Of a stretch of DNA of 64,000 bases, positions 48,366 to 60,024 are shown one piece after another. The translations under genes were made by a program, and so were the position numbers. The DNA is from Patella vulgata (taxonomy: Eukaryota > Mollusca > Gastropoda > Patellidae): NCBI RefSeq assembly GCF_932274485.2, contig NC_065879.2, forward strand, positions 35,954,436 to 36,018,435. Reading direction: 5' to 3'. The number at the start of each line of letters is the position of its first letter. Position 1 is the first letter of the stretch. The notes beneath the pieces are model-generated. The model saw only the letters and a list, made by a program, of their open reading frames with translations, ran no database searches and was not told where the DNA came from.

Positions 48366-49565
48366 GGCTTTCTTTTGTAGTACATATCTATATTCATGTT
48401 ACAATACTCCAACACAGCAGAAAACTAAATCAAAGGGGGAGTCGGGCTTTGGCTTGAACGGCGGTGTAGCACGCTATTCGTTGCTACGATACACATAAAC
48501 ACGTGGAACGAAAGAAAAACAAAGGGGTCTATGCGAGAGGATTACTGACGTTTACCATGCGTGTAAATTAGCTATCTGTGTCTAAATGTAAGTTAAATAA
48601 GATCAATAGGCCACACTAATCGTAAAAAAGTCAATTAAATTGATACGGCATCTGAACTTTAAATACCGGTTAATAGCTGTTAATTAGGAAGGATTCGCCG
48701 ACAGAATGTCGAGAATTATTCCCGCCAAAACCATTTATAGAGTATATGCCAATTATCTATATTTTTTCTTGTTTTCACATAAAAGAAGTGTTTTTTTTCT
48801 TAAATTATAGTAGTTAGCAGTGGCAGTTTTCTTCCAGGCTTCGTCAAATATACTTGTCAAAAACCACAGGCCCTCGAATTAATTAAAACTGAAAACAGTT
48901 TCGGCCGAGCCAGGTGTAGGCCTATAGTTTACTTACAGGTCCTTAAAAACTTAAAAATATATATGTTCTGGTAATTTCCATAACAGTTGGAAAATAAAGT
49001 GTTAAGATATCATATTCTTATATAATTACAGTATTGTAATACAGATATGGTATTATTATATAGTTGCATAATGCTATTATAGTCAGAAACCCGATAATTG
49101 GTCACCTGCGCCCAGATACTGTACATAGCCCCAGATTACCGTGTCTTAATTATTTCTACACAATTCAGCTTCGTCCCACGACGATACCAGCATATAGACG
49201 AAAAACAATTGCATTCTAAGCATTAAGGCTCGCAGGATTTTTTAGATTCCAAAGCCCTGCTTTAATAATTAAATTTAAATATTCAAATCAGTTAAAATTA
49301 ATATTTTCTTTGAGTGTGTGCCCGGTGTGTGAGGGTGTGAGGGTGGTGGTGGGGCGGGGGTCCGATCGGTAGTCTTGCATGTGCATTGAATATGCGTTAA
49401 AGATTAGGTGTAGTATATTGCTACACCGACTTTATAATCTATGTGTTATGTATGGTCCGTTATCTGAGAACTGTATTTACTTTTAGTGAAATGAAAGGAT
49501 GTGCTTATTATTTGCTTTATCAGAAAGAAAACTCAAATTACGTGCAAGAACGTGATTGAACAAAG
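48366..49565. other. Upstream flank of ITPR
   Basis: The first 300 bp (48420-48560) is less AT-rich and could hold promoter-proximal sequence (GGCGGTGTAGCACGC). I saw no gene on either strand. A GT-rich patch lies at 49314-49350. Confidence 0.45.
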
Positions 49566-49845
49566 AAATGAAATGGGTTTAACATCCTACTTTTCTGCAT
49601 CAACCGGGATAATGAATTCCAACGGTCGGGGGTTCTAACGCGTACAGGACCTCGATTTTTGCTACCATCCAAATTACAAGACGCTATTCCTTGTCAAGCC
49701 CCCGTCCTTCGCAACTGACAAGAGGGAAAATCCAGAAGAACTTTATCGGTCAACATCGGGATTGGACCCACAATATCCTGGTTAGCGAGCCAGTGCCTCA
49801 CTCACTGGTCCAGAACAGTGGGACGTGAAACCTCATTTCATCTCC
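49566..49845 (-). mobile_element. SINE family D, old copy, with the tail of another
   Basis: Decayed body (ATGGGTTTAACATCCTAC, CTATTCCTTGTCAAGCC). The right end joins a second SINE tail (CAGAACAGTGGGACGTGAAA) in plus orientation, so two insertions meet here. Confidence 0.6.
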
Positions 49846-50717
49846 TTTTTTATTACAGCTGTGAGCCACGGAGAGAAAAAAAGTTAACGTATTGAGTTGT
49901 CAGTGTCTCTATATAATAGAATGACGAATTATGACAGTTTTTCATCCTTCTTCCATTTCTTAGTCAAGTCTCGCGGTCGATTTATTAATGTGAGAAAGGC
50001 CAGGCAAGCGTGTGGATATCGAAGTAACTTTACTCACACTTTCGCGTTTTATTTTTAAACGCTGGACAATGATGCGCAAAACTAGAGATCAAATCAATGT
50101 TACGTTTACACTGATCAATTCTCACGTAGTTTTGGGACGATTTTAGTCTTGAATGTACGTCGATTGGGATGCATTGGTAAGCAAAGCCGTCAGGGGAAGT
50201 TTGGTACTGAGGATAAACTCTAGAAAGCACCATTCACAATAAGTTTTTCAAAGTCCCACTTCCCCTTCCTAGAATGCATCTGGAACAATTAGAAAAGCAA
50301 TAATGCACCAGTAACGCCCTTATAACACTAAATCATTTTAGATCTATAACTGTTCCTAACAGTTTGATTAACCCGGCTGCTCTATCATAAATAGCTATTA
50401 TCCACCCCTTTACCATTGTGTTGTAGATAATCATTATGACTATATAATTATTATGTACATTTGTTATTAGTGTCCTGTGTTACTCTTATTGATTTTCAAC
50501 ATTGTCGGACATGTATATGGATTATAGTTCTATGTTACAGTTATTGATCTTCTGTATGGATGTATATTGGTAATGGATTCTGATTGCCCTTGTTTTATAA
50601 TCAAATCGCTGGTCATAACTATATTTGGAACTTGTGAGGGGGGGGGGTGCATAGCTTGAGTCCCACATCACCCTTTGACTGAATAATCGCCTGGCCCCAG
50701 AAGAAAGGTGGAACAGC
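49846..50717. other. Gene-free stretch
   Basis: No gene or complete element recognised. A G-tract lies at 50639-50647. Confidence 0.45.
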
Positions 50718-50993
50718 AGAGAGAGAGAGAGAGAGAGAGAGAGAAGGGCTTGATAAAGACGAGTGTATCCTGTCGAAACCTCGCTTTAAGTATTAAACTC
50801 AGTAATTGTGTATCCATAAAATTGTACCCTGTGTTAATATAGACCGTACAATATAAATATTAATTTGCTCAATTGTAACAAAAAAATCAAATAAAATTCT
50901 CCAAATCCTGCACTTGCTTTAAATAAAAATTAGCAAATGCTGTTTAGCTTATATTTGAAATAGTATTTGTAAACCATATCACGTTCGATGTTG

Positions 50994-51266
50994 TTTGGGG
51001 GGTTGGATGGCCGAATGGTTAGCACGTCAACTGGTGTGGTTTCGATTTCCCGGTTGTACGTGCCATGGAGTATGTTTGCCTGTCCAACAACCTCATGGGT
51101 TTTCTCCGAGTCCTCCAGGTTCCTCCCACTGCTAAAGACCCTACGCGCAAGCGAATTATTGAAATAAAATTGAGCCATATGTTAGTCCCGAAATGACTTA
51201 GCTTGTGTCGCGTGGACGTTAAACACCATCTCTCTCTCTCTCTCTCTTTCTTTCTCTCTCTCTCGA
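50994..51266 (+). mobile_element. SINE family C, copy 8 (within arm 2)
   Basis: GGTTGGATGGCCGAATGGTT head through body to (CT)n tail, with the same internal deletion as the copy at 40520-40790. It was therefore copied with the duplication, not inserted independently. Confidence 0.9.
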
Positions 51267-51267
51267 T

Positions 51268-51386
51268 GTATGGGAATCACGTGGCTAAGTAGGTAAGAAG
51301 CTGGCTCGCTAGCCTGGAGGTCGGGTTATGGATCCCTGCATTGGCAGAGAAAGTTCATCCAGATTTTCCGGCGTGGTTCCCCCTTG
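51268..51386 (+). mobile_element. SINE family D 5' fragment (within arm 2)
   Basis: tRNA-like head CACGTGGCTAAGTAGGTAAG and the first part of the body, ending abruptly at a run of G. The rest of the SINE is absent. Confidence 0.88.
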
Positions 51387-52644
51387 AGACGGGGGGGGGG
51401 GGGGTATGGTGAATGATTGCTTTCAAGATATATCTACGTGATAAATTAATTAAATACATGTTTGTAATAAATAATGGTAAATACATATAATATTTTGATA
51501 TTTTGGTCCTTTCATGTGATGATGTAGCAAAGCGATATTTTAATTACAGTATACATGTAAGTTTTGTCGCATTTCGAATTTTATTTCACAGTTTAGTATC
51601 GTTAGTACAGAGAGGCACCATTTTCATTTCTTTCATGACACTTGCCAAAACACCATTATGCAACACTTCTAATAGTTAAGGTATTGTGAGGATTATAATG
51701 TATCTATATGTGAGGGTCGGGTGTGGAAGGTGATTACAAGTTCCGTTATTAACTCACTCAGGTTATTTCTCGTGACATTCTAGACTGTTAAAGTGAATAA
51801 AATATCATGTTACGCTTAATCCTTTATACAAACAGACGAATGTCATTCAATTAATTCAATGCAGGCGTGACTCAATGATAATGAAGATTTAAAGATGCCT
51901 TTCACCTTATAAACTGTGTGATTTGATGATATATTTAGACTGAAAACATATCTAATCTAATTTAATTATCAAAAGTTTACACCAGGTCCCTCTCAAAACA
52001 TTTTATAGCAAGAAACTACCCCAAGCCGTAGTAATCTATTGTTGGCATCCTTGTTTGTCATTGACTTGATGGGGGAGGGTCCATAATGGCTTGTATTTGT
52101 CGTTACTCACTGTCCATTGTCATCTGCCAATCCCCACGTTAAATCACAGCCTGTGTCACGTTTAAGTCTCTGCCATTCCATCAAGTGCTCCCTAAGTATA
52201 CGTCACTTTAGAACACAAGAAGCCAGCTGGATGCCAGTAGTGATACCCTTACATTTTTGCTCTGTGCGCACCCCTTTTTTTATTTTTTTCCCCAGGGAAT
52301 CGCGTACTCTTCTAGCATGATTGAGTTTCTCTATTATACATTGTATACAGGCTCGATTCCATGATGTCATCATTCTTCCACTCCTGTGTCCTATACTGTC
52401 TCATCACATCATATTCGCGTTTACAGTGAATCGCCCAGGTAGTTGTACCACTAGTGTGCGGGTCGTGTGGACGACAGACTGTACAAATGTTCTGTCAACT
52501 CTTACAAAACAGGCGAACTTGACAGGCAGAATCTCCAGATTCTGTCCCATTGACTCCCATTTCTGGTCCTCTCGTTCACAAGAATTTGCTCCCCCCAGCA
52601 ATGACCACAAATGCCAGATTTCTCAAGGGAGAACCCCCCGACCC
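51387..52644. other. Gene-free stretch
   Basis: AT-rich to 52000, then more balanced. A 153-codon frame from 52321 has no recognised family and crosses a probable MITE end, so I do not call it a gene. Confidence 0.45.
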
Positions 52645-53022
52645 CAGGGGCGGATCCAGGAATTTTTGCAGGAGGGGGTTTACCAGGTTCCTGAGACAAT
52701 GCATCTTCCCCTCCCACATGGTCTCTATCGTCATTTTGGCGTATATACATACACATTGAGCTTTTTAAACAGAGAAATTTAACACCTCGTTTGAATTATG
52801 AATTGATACAATGACATTGTGATTCAATTTCATGGATTGAAAGCATTAATTGTGATATCACATAATGTCTATATCATTATCTCGTGCTTTGAGTGCCCAT
52901 CCTGTCCCACATCTGACGATAAAGGATAAAGCACACGACCGAGAAATTTTTCTCATAAAAAGTGTTGATTTACAAAAGAAATTATGTAGCTGAGACCCCC
53001 CTCCCCCTTGGATCTGCCCCTG
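52645..53022. mobile_element. Possible hAT-like MITE
   Basis: About 378 bp between CAGGGGCGGATCCAGGAAT and, inverted at the other end, CCCTTGGATCTGCCCCTG. CAGGGGCGGATC-type termini are common in hAT elements. The flanks are C-rich, which hides any 8-bp target duplication. Non-coding. Confidence 0.45.
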
Positions 53023-53622
53023 CCCCCCCCCCCACCCTTCAGGTTGCCCAGTGTTATAGCCACTGCGCCAAAGGTTCACAAAAATTTAATAAGAAAATTC
53101 AATAACAATCATAATATGACATGAACTTTATGTCAACCTGAATAAAACTGCTTTCCTACGAGATAACGATCGGCGAACAACTATATAGGCAATACCACCT
53201 ATGTTCTACCGGGACGCGAAGTGTTATAGCCAGTATTTTGTTGACATTCATTGTGGGGTGGGATCGTGGGTGACGCGCTACATTTGGAACCGCCTCCTCC
53301 CACCCCCTGTTCTCAGCTTCTAGATCTGCTGATTGTATATCAAAATTTGTCTTACTTTTATTGGAAATAACTGCTCTACTTTCGTGGGAATGTACCTTTA
53401 AATATTTACATGTACAATGTATGTAGCAAATATTGAACTGGTATACGTGCATATGATATTATAAATAGGCGTGGAAGACATGCTGAACTGTATAGTGCAG
53501 TGGACGCTTACGATCGATCCCCGGGTCCATTCATTTGATTAGTGTATTATTAATCACTTGCACCGTCCCTTTCTTGTATGTTTGACTAGTCTGGTCTCCG
53601 GATTTGTCTTCTGCGTTTCCAA

Positions 53623-54145
53623 TTGGTTGCTATGTGTGGCCCGGTTCTCCCGCGCTTGATAAGTCAAGGTCATATATATCCCGACTTTAATAACTTGATT
53701 TTAAGTGCGATATCTGCCAATTGGAATAAGCATATTCCTGCAATTTCAGGTATTCAAATCTACATTTTAAAGCAAATTCAAAACAAATTTTTCGCTGGTC
53801 ATATCAACTAAATCCATGACAATTTACAAGATGTTGCAAAGTTTATCTAGTTTGCATTCAAAAAGAGAGAGGTCACCCAAAAACAGTCCAACTATCTTAT
53901 ATATAGTATTGTAAAAGTGGTTTCTGATGGTTGTTTTTATCCTGAATATAAGAGAGATCCAATATTGTTGTTTCTTAGTAATTTATTAAGTGAAGATAAT
54001 GGTGAATTCTAAGCTAGATTATTTATATCTCCCAAAAGTCCCGGCACTATTAAGATGCCACGTGTAGGATTAAACTCATTTTTGATTAGTGGAAGATCAT
54101 TTACGAAAGACGCCCATTTCTCGATACGAAGTCTGATTGGCCAGA
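53623..54145 (+). pseudogene. Decayed coding-like stretch of unknown family
   Basis: One plus-strand frame reads as coding-like sequence for about 170 codons with a few interruptions (for example YPDFNNLILSAISANWNKHI and VVSDGCFYPEYKRDPILLFL). Composition and residue use look protein-like. I recognise no family, so it may be a host pseudogene or a mobile-element fossil. It ends about 24 bp before a Tc1 copy. Confidence 0.3.
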
Positions 54146-54168
54146 CCTAGATTCTGCTTGGTTTAATA

Positions 54169-55684
54169 TACTATTCAAAAAAAGTAGGGGATATTTGATT
54201 TTTAAGTGTTATTAAAGTCACCTAATGAAAGTGACGAAGAAACAAATGACAAAATGAAATGAAGTTCACATTCATCGATTTATTCCAAATGATCGTTAGA
54301 CTAAGTAAGGCACAGACTGACCATTATAAGAGTAAAATGATACCCGGGGTCAAACAGCAAAGTTACCACAGCATCACAACCAAGTCAGTAACGGGTAAAT
54401 CCTCCTCTGTTTGCCAAACAAGCATTGATCCTAATGAGACGTCTAAGGTCATTTTGGTCCAGATTGTCCCATTTCTGTTGCAACGCAGCAGCAAGTTCTT
54501 GGACATTGGCAGGACGTTGTTGACGTTGACGTAACCTCTGTCCAAGCATGTCCCAGACATGCTCGATGGGGGAGAGGTCGGGACTCAGTGCTGGCCAAGG
54601 TAATGCGGTGATGTTCTGTTGTTGGAGGTAACCTGTAACGATCCTGGCCCTTTGACATCTTGCGTTGTCATCCTGGAAGATGAAACGGCGGCCATGACGT
54701 CGTGCGAACGGCACAACATGGACTGCCAAGATGTTGTCCCGGTAGTACTGGCCTGTAACACGCCCTGCAACAATATGTAAAGCCGTTCTTCCAGCAACAG
54801 TGATGCCTCCCCACACCATAACAGAACCACCCCCAAATCGATCATGTCTGATGACGTTAACGTCTTGGAAGCGCTCGTTTCGACGACGCCACACCCTCCT
54901 ACGTCTGTCCAAAAAATCAACAGTGAACCTTGACTCATCTGAAAACATCACATTGCTCCAGCGTCGATTATCCCAGTGTTGACGATCCCTACACCAACGA
55001 CGTCTTGCCTGAATGTGATGATCTCTCAAACAAGGGATCACGCGAGGACGTCGGACGCGAAGGTGACCCCTATGCAGTCGATTCCGAATCGTCTGGCCAC
55101 TCACTCTCACACCAGTGTCTGTTTGAAGACGAGCGCTGATCTGATTTGCTGTGATGACACGATTTCGCAAGGCCAAGGTACGGATAAATCGATCCTGGGC
55201 TTGAGTTGTCGCCCTTGGTCGACCTGAGCGTGGTCTGTCCTGTACAGATTGTGTATCACGGTATCTGGACCATAGCCTGCTTATGACAGACTGAGAAACA
55301 TTCATCGTCCGCGCCACAACCGCCTGTGTTGTGCCGATCTGTAGCATGCCAAGGGCACGTAACCTTTCATTTTGGGTAAGCCGACGCATATCAAAATTGG
55401 TTTTCTGGTCACTAAAACAATTAAACTGATGTTTCCACCCTGGAATTCAATGCCACAATGACTGTAACATTCAAAGTCAGAGTCGTGCAAATCTTGGGTT
55501 GGACCCCCATGTTGATCCCAAGCATCACCTGCATTCCATGCGGTAGCTATTGGTGCGTTTGGGCGTCACATGTAACTGGAAATGTTTCTTCTGTTAGGTT
55601 CTATAGTGACTTTTTTCGTAGTCATTTGCATATTTTAGTATTATGCCCCCAAAATCAAATATCCCCTACTTTTTTTGAATAGTA
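54169..55684 (-). mobile_element. Tc1 transposon, copy 2 (complete)
   Basis: 1516 bp, flanked by TA (54167-54168, 55685-55686), with the same 34-bp terminal inverted repeats as 34135-35665. Opposite orientation to copy 1. It is shorter by exactly 15 bp, accounted for by one in-frame deletion in the transposase. Confidence 0.95.
54385..55389 (-). CDS. Tc1-family DD34E transposase, 334 aa
   Basis: Same enzyme as at 34430-35449, with all three catalytic acidic residues kept (MFSDESRF, FQDDNARCQ, SPIEHVWD). Differences: a five-residue loss near the C-terminus (RLIRSMPRRINA becomes RLIRINA) and scattered substitutions such as W160L, H246Q, E to K in LQQEWD and H to Q in NLDHND. The frame is open. 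Whether the shortened C-terminus still works cannot be told from sequence. The deleted SMPRR is conserved even in the distant relative at 56365-56487, which suggests it matters. Confidence 0.93.
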   Translation of the reverse strand: MRRLTQNERLRALGMLQIGTTQAVVARTMNVSQSVISRLWSRYRDTQSVQDRPRSGRPRATTQAQDRFIRTLALRNRVITANQISARLQTDTGVRVSGQTIRNRLHRGHLRVRRPRVIPCLRDHHIQARRRWCRDRQHWDNRRWSNVMFSDESRFTVDFLDRRRRVWRRRNERFQDVNVIRHDRFGGGSVMVWGGITVAGRTALHIVAGRVTGQYYRDNILAVHVVPFARRHGRRFIFQDDNARCQRARIVTGYLQQQNITALPWPALSPDLSPIEHVWDMLGQRLRQRQQRPANVQELAAALQQKWDNLDQNDLRRLIRINACLANRGGFTRY

Positions 55685-55686
55685 TA

Positions 55687-56055
55687 TGTCAGGTAACGAC
55701 AAACTGAATAATGGCGTTCGATAAATCTTACTTTATTACCTTCAGATAAACAATCAATAAAGGACCCTTTATTAAAGCTCTTCGATATAAGTATACAATT
55801 ATATAACATGCTTAAGATCTATTGACACCTAATCGGCATCAAGATTGATTTATGCTTTTTACCTCAACGTCTTTAATAAACATATATTACATTCTTTAAA
55901 ATACGGTTCCATGCACAGTACGGGCGTAATAACTGAGGTTAAATTTTGGCGCGAAAAATGCATGGAAATTATGGACATGAATATCAAATATGTGATCATC
56001 GTAGAGTTCCTGATGCCGTTTGGTGAGTGATTAAACTGTCAATGTAATTGTAAAA
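55687..56055. other. Gene-free stretch
   Basis: Between two Tc1-type elements; AT-rich; nothing recognised. Confidence 0.45.
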
Positions 56056-56057
56056 TA

Positions 56058-56487
56058 TACTCTTCAAAAAAAGTAGGGGATATTGAAATGCAAATACATA
56101 TGCAGGTTGTGATATGATATGATAGTCAGAACCACTGAGCTGCACATGCGACACGCAATAGCGCCATACACGTGGGAGGGGTTCATTGTCAAATTTGACA
56201 CTTCAAGGAAGGGTTGATGAAAACTGCCGCGTGCCGGTTTATCTATCCATGTTTGCTTTCCTATCGGTTCTTGCATACGATTTACTGTTTAGTGTATCTT
56301 TGCTTTAGTGTGTTACGTTTAATTTGATCGGGAGACGTTTTCGTCGACGTCAACGTCAACCCTGCAAGAAGTGGCCGTGGCACTGCAAGAGGAGTGGGTA
56401 AGATTACCCCAAATCGTGATTGGACGGTTGATTAGGAGCATGCCACGACGAATTGCTGAATGTCTGAGGATTGGTGGAGCAACTTGA
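56058..56487 (+). mobile_element. Remnant of a related Tc1 element
   Basis: It opens TACTCTTCAAAAAAAGTAGG after a TA, one base off the inverted repeat of the two complete copies. Most of the transposase is gone. 56365-56487 still encodes the C-terminus: QEVAVALQEEW, then GRLIRSMPRRIAECLRIGGA, ending in a stop. No right inverted repeat is seen; a pearl-like array starts at once. Confidence 0.8.
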
Positions 56488-56489
56488 AA

Positions 56490-58523
56490 TATAGGTTTAT
56501 CACCCTAAGATCTCAGTTCCTTTCGATATTGGCATGTATCTGACTGTAACTTCATGGATTATGGCCCTTGATTTTTAGCTTGTGAACACTGTAGAGGTCA
56601 CAATTTTTATCCCATTTGGTTTAAACTTGAAATATATGTTTATAACCCACAGATCTCGGTTCCTTTCGATATTCGCGCATATTGGACCATAACTTTCTGA
56701 ATTATGGCCCCTGATTGTACGAAAAAACGGGTTTTTAGCTTGTGGACCCTATAGAGGTCATAATTTTTATCCGATTTAAAAAACCGTTTTAGTATATCAC
56801 CGTTACACCCTAGGGATGGTTGAGTTCGATTTTCGTGAAAATCGGCCCAAAACTGACAGACAAAATGGCCGCCCCTCGTTCTCAAATAGCGTAAAAATAT
56901 GGTATATCAAGGTTGTGGAACCTCTAGAGGTCACAATGTTCTTCTGATTTTGATGAAACTTGAAATTTACGTTTATAACCCAAAGATATCAGTTCCTTTC
57001 GATATTCGTGCATATCGGATCGTAACTCCCTGAATTATGGCCCTTGATTGTACGAAAAATCACGTTTTTAGCTTGTGGACCCTATAGCGGTCGTAATTCT
57101 TATCCGATTTAAAATAAAAAAAAACGTTTTTATCACCGTTATACCCTAAGGATTGCTTAGTTCGATTTTTTTGAAAATCGGCCCAAAACTGACAGACAAA
57201 ATGGCCGCCCTTGTTCTCAAATAGCGTAAAAATATGGTATATCAAGGTTGTGAACCCTCTATAGGTCACAAATTTCTTCTGATTTTGATGAGACTTGAAA
57301 TGTGAATTATGACCCCTGATTGTACGAAAAATCGCGTTTTTAGCTTGTGGACCCTATAGCGGTCGTAATTCTTATCCGATTTAAAAAAAAAAAAGTTTTT
57401 ATATATCAAAGTTATAACCTAAGGATTTTTGAGTTCGATTTTCGTGAAATCGGCCCAAAACTGACAGACATATGGCCGCCCTACGTTCTCAAATAGCGTA
57501 AAAAAAATATGGTATATCAAGGTTGTGGACCCTCTAGAGGCCACAATTTTGTTCTGATCTTGATGAAACTTGAAATGTAAGTTTATAACCCACAGATCTC
57601 GGTTCCTTTTGATATTCGTGCATATCGAATCGTAACTTCCTGAATTATGGCCCCCGATTGTACGAAAAAATCGCGTTTTTAGCTTCTGGACCCTGTAGCG
57701 GTCATAATTCTTATCCGATTTAAAAAGAAAGTTTGGATATTTCACCATTACACCCTAAGGATGGTTGAGTTGGAATATCGTAAAAATCGAACCAAAACTG
57801 ACAGACAAAATGGCCACGCCTCGTAGTCAAATAGCGTAAAAATATGGTATATCAATGTTGTGGACCCTATCTAGAGGTCACAACTTTCTTTTGATTTTGA
57901 TGAAACTTGAAATGTAAGTTTATAACCCAAAGATCTTGGTTCCTTTCGATATTCACGCAACTTCCTGAATTATGGCCCCTGATTGTAAGAAAAATCAAGT
58001 TTTTAGCTTTAGGTCCCTCTAGAGGTCACAATTTTTATCTGATTTAAAAAAAATGTGTGAATAATCGCGGATACCCGAACTTAACGTCCTTGATTATGGC
58101 CCCTGATTGTTCGAAAAATGGCATTTTTAGCTTGCTGATTCTCTAGAGGTCACAATTTTTTTCCGATTTTAAAAACCGTTTAAATATTTCACCATTCCAC
58201 CATAATGAAGGTTGAATTCGAATTTCGGGAAAATCGAAATGAAACTGCCCAACAAAATGGCCGCTCTTTGTTCGCGAATTGTGTAAAACTATGCAATACG
58301 AAGGTTGTCGGCCCTCTAGAGGTCACAATTTTTATCCGATTCTGATGAAAATTAAAACATATCTTTATATCCCAAAGATCTCAGTCCCTTTTGGTATTTG
58401 CGCATTTCAGACCATTAACTTTCTGGATTATTGCCCCTGATTGTACAAAAAATCCCGTTTGTTTTTAGCTTGTTCTCTATCCATCTCTTGCAAAATGTGG
58501 GCGTATCCTGCCTGTCAGCCGCT
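56490..58523 (-). mobile_element. Pearl-like element A5 (3' end missing)
   Basis: On the minus strand it starts AACCAGCGGCTGACAGGCAG, ATACGCCCACATTTTGCAAG, and carries about twelve core monomers of the GACC(C/T)CTA...TCCACAAGC type. It lacks the microsatellite and the GGGGCGACGGCA terminus, ending mid-monomer against the Tc1 remnant. Confidence 0.72.
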
Positions 58524-60024
58524 GGTTCTTTATGTCTCTGTGTGTTGGCTACAGGCAACGATACTTAATGGATCGTCTTTGAAATTTGGATATGTATTCC
58601 TTATAGCCTAAGGGCGACAACTGCATGTCCGACCCCAGGGGCTGAGCCACGCCCAATTTTCATGTTTGTCGTTTACAGGCCGCAATTCAGAATGGATCAG
58701 CTTGGTATTTGGCATATTTCTTATAGCCTAAGGGCGTCAACTATTGATTTGGGTAAATGCCAGGCCCCCAGGGTCAGAGTCACGGCTATTTTTTGCCTTT
58801 AGCGCCCAAAGGCTACAATTCGGAATGGATTATCTTGGAACTTGGTATACTTATTCCTTATACCCTAAGGACGGCAACTATTGATGTTGGTGCACGTCCC
58901 TCTCCTCCACCACCCCACCCCCAGCCCTTTAGGCGGTGCCTCGCCCACTTTTTGTTGACTTTTGTCTGTAAATGATATACAGGTAACTGGTTGCCATTAT
59001 TAACAAATTTGGATCCAATTCGAAATGATCCAGCATGTTGTACCTATATATATATTGGTCCATGTCCAACACGAAAAAATTTCGTATGAATTCCTTATAC
59101 CCTAAGGATGATCCCTATTGTTTTTGGTGCATGCCCGACACCCTCGGACAGAGCCACGCCCATTTCTTGTATTTATTTGTTTGTCATCTACAGGCCGCAA
59201 TTATTTTTAAACTTTGCATACCTATTCCTTATACCCTAAGGATTCTCTCTATTGTTTGTTGGTGATTGCCCAACCCCCAAGGGCAGAGCCACACCCATTT
59301 GTTCTTTGTGTCTCTGTGAGTTGCCTACAGGCCACGATTCCTAAAGGATTGTCTTTGAACTTGGGATATGTATTCCTTATAGCCTAAGGACGACAACTGC
59401 ATATACCGACCCCCAGGGACAGAGCCACGCCCAATTTTTGTGTTTATCGTTTACAGGCCGGAGTTCTGAATGGATCAACTTTGTCCTTGGCATATGTATT
59501 CCTTGTAGCCTAAGGGTGTCAACTATTGATTTTGGTGAATGCACCGACGCCCAGGGGCAGAGCCACGCCAATTTTTGCCTTTAGCGCCTGAAGGCCACAT
59601 GGATAATCTTGGAACTTGGAATACTTATTCCTTATACCCCAAGGACGGCAACTATTGATGTAATTTCAATAAAAGGGTGGTACCTATTTATATTGTTCCA
59701 TATCCAACCCCCAGGGGCAGACCCACACCCATTTTTTGTATTTATCGTCTGAATTCTGAATGGATCATCTTGGAACTTTGCATATCTATTCCTTATACTA
59801 TTTATTTTGGTGATTGTCCCGACCTCCTGTGGCAGTGTCACACCCACTTTTTTGTTAGTATTTTGTCTGTAAATTTGGCAAAACAAGCCCAACGCCTAGC
59901 CTTCTTTGTCTCATGTCATATTACAGCCATTTCATATTTCATTCTCCTCATTTTAAAAAGTATCTTATCAATCAAAGCAGGAAAGTGGACGTATATTGCA
60001 GCGTTAGCGATGCTCTTGTTAACA
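58524..60024 (-). mobile_element. Pearl-like element B2 (second core type)
   Basis: On the minus strand it opens AACAAGAGCATCGCTAACGC, TGCAATATACGTCCACTTTC. The core is 140-150-bp units as at 28646-29970 (plus-strand phrases CCTTATACCCTAAGGA(C/T)G and GCAGAGCCACGCCCA). Its microsatellite end is missing and it abuts A5 at 58524. Its 147-codon frame is a product of the repeat. Confidence 0.7.

Larger units (their letters stand above)
50747..51386 (-). repeat. Arm 2 of the 640-bp inverted segmental duplication
   Basis: Reverse complement of 40398-41037, nearly identical. The shared 82-codon frame differs at one residue. It contains the family C SINE at 50994-51266 and the first third of a family D SINE, cut off at CCCCCTTG before a G-tract. 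Confidence 0.93.

Noticed and set aside
25007-51266. tRNA genes at the TGGCCGAATGG and GTGGCTAAGT sequences
   Set aside because: They are the 5' heads of SINEs with bodies, tails and target duplications, and their cloverleafs are imperfect.
52321-52782. 153-codon frame
   Set aside because: No recognisable motif, and it runs through the CAGGGGCGGATCC terminus of a probable MITE.
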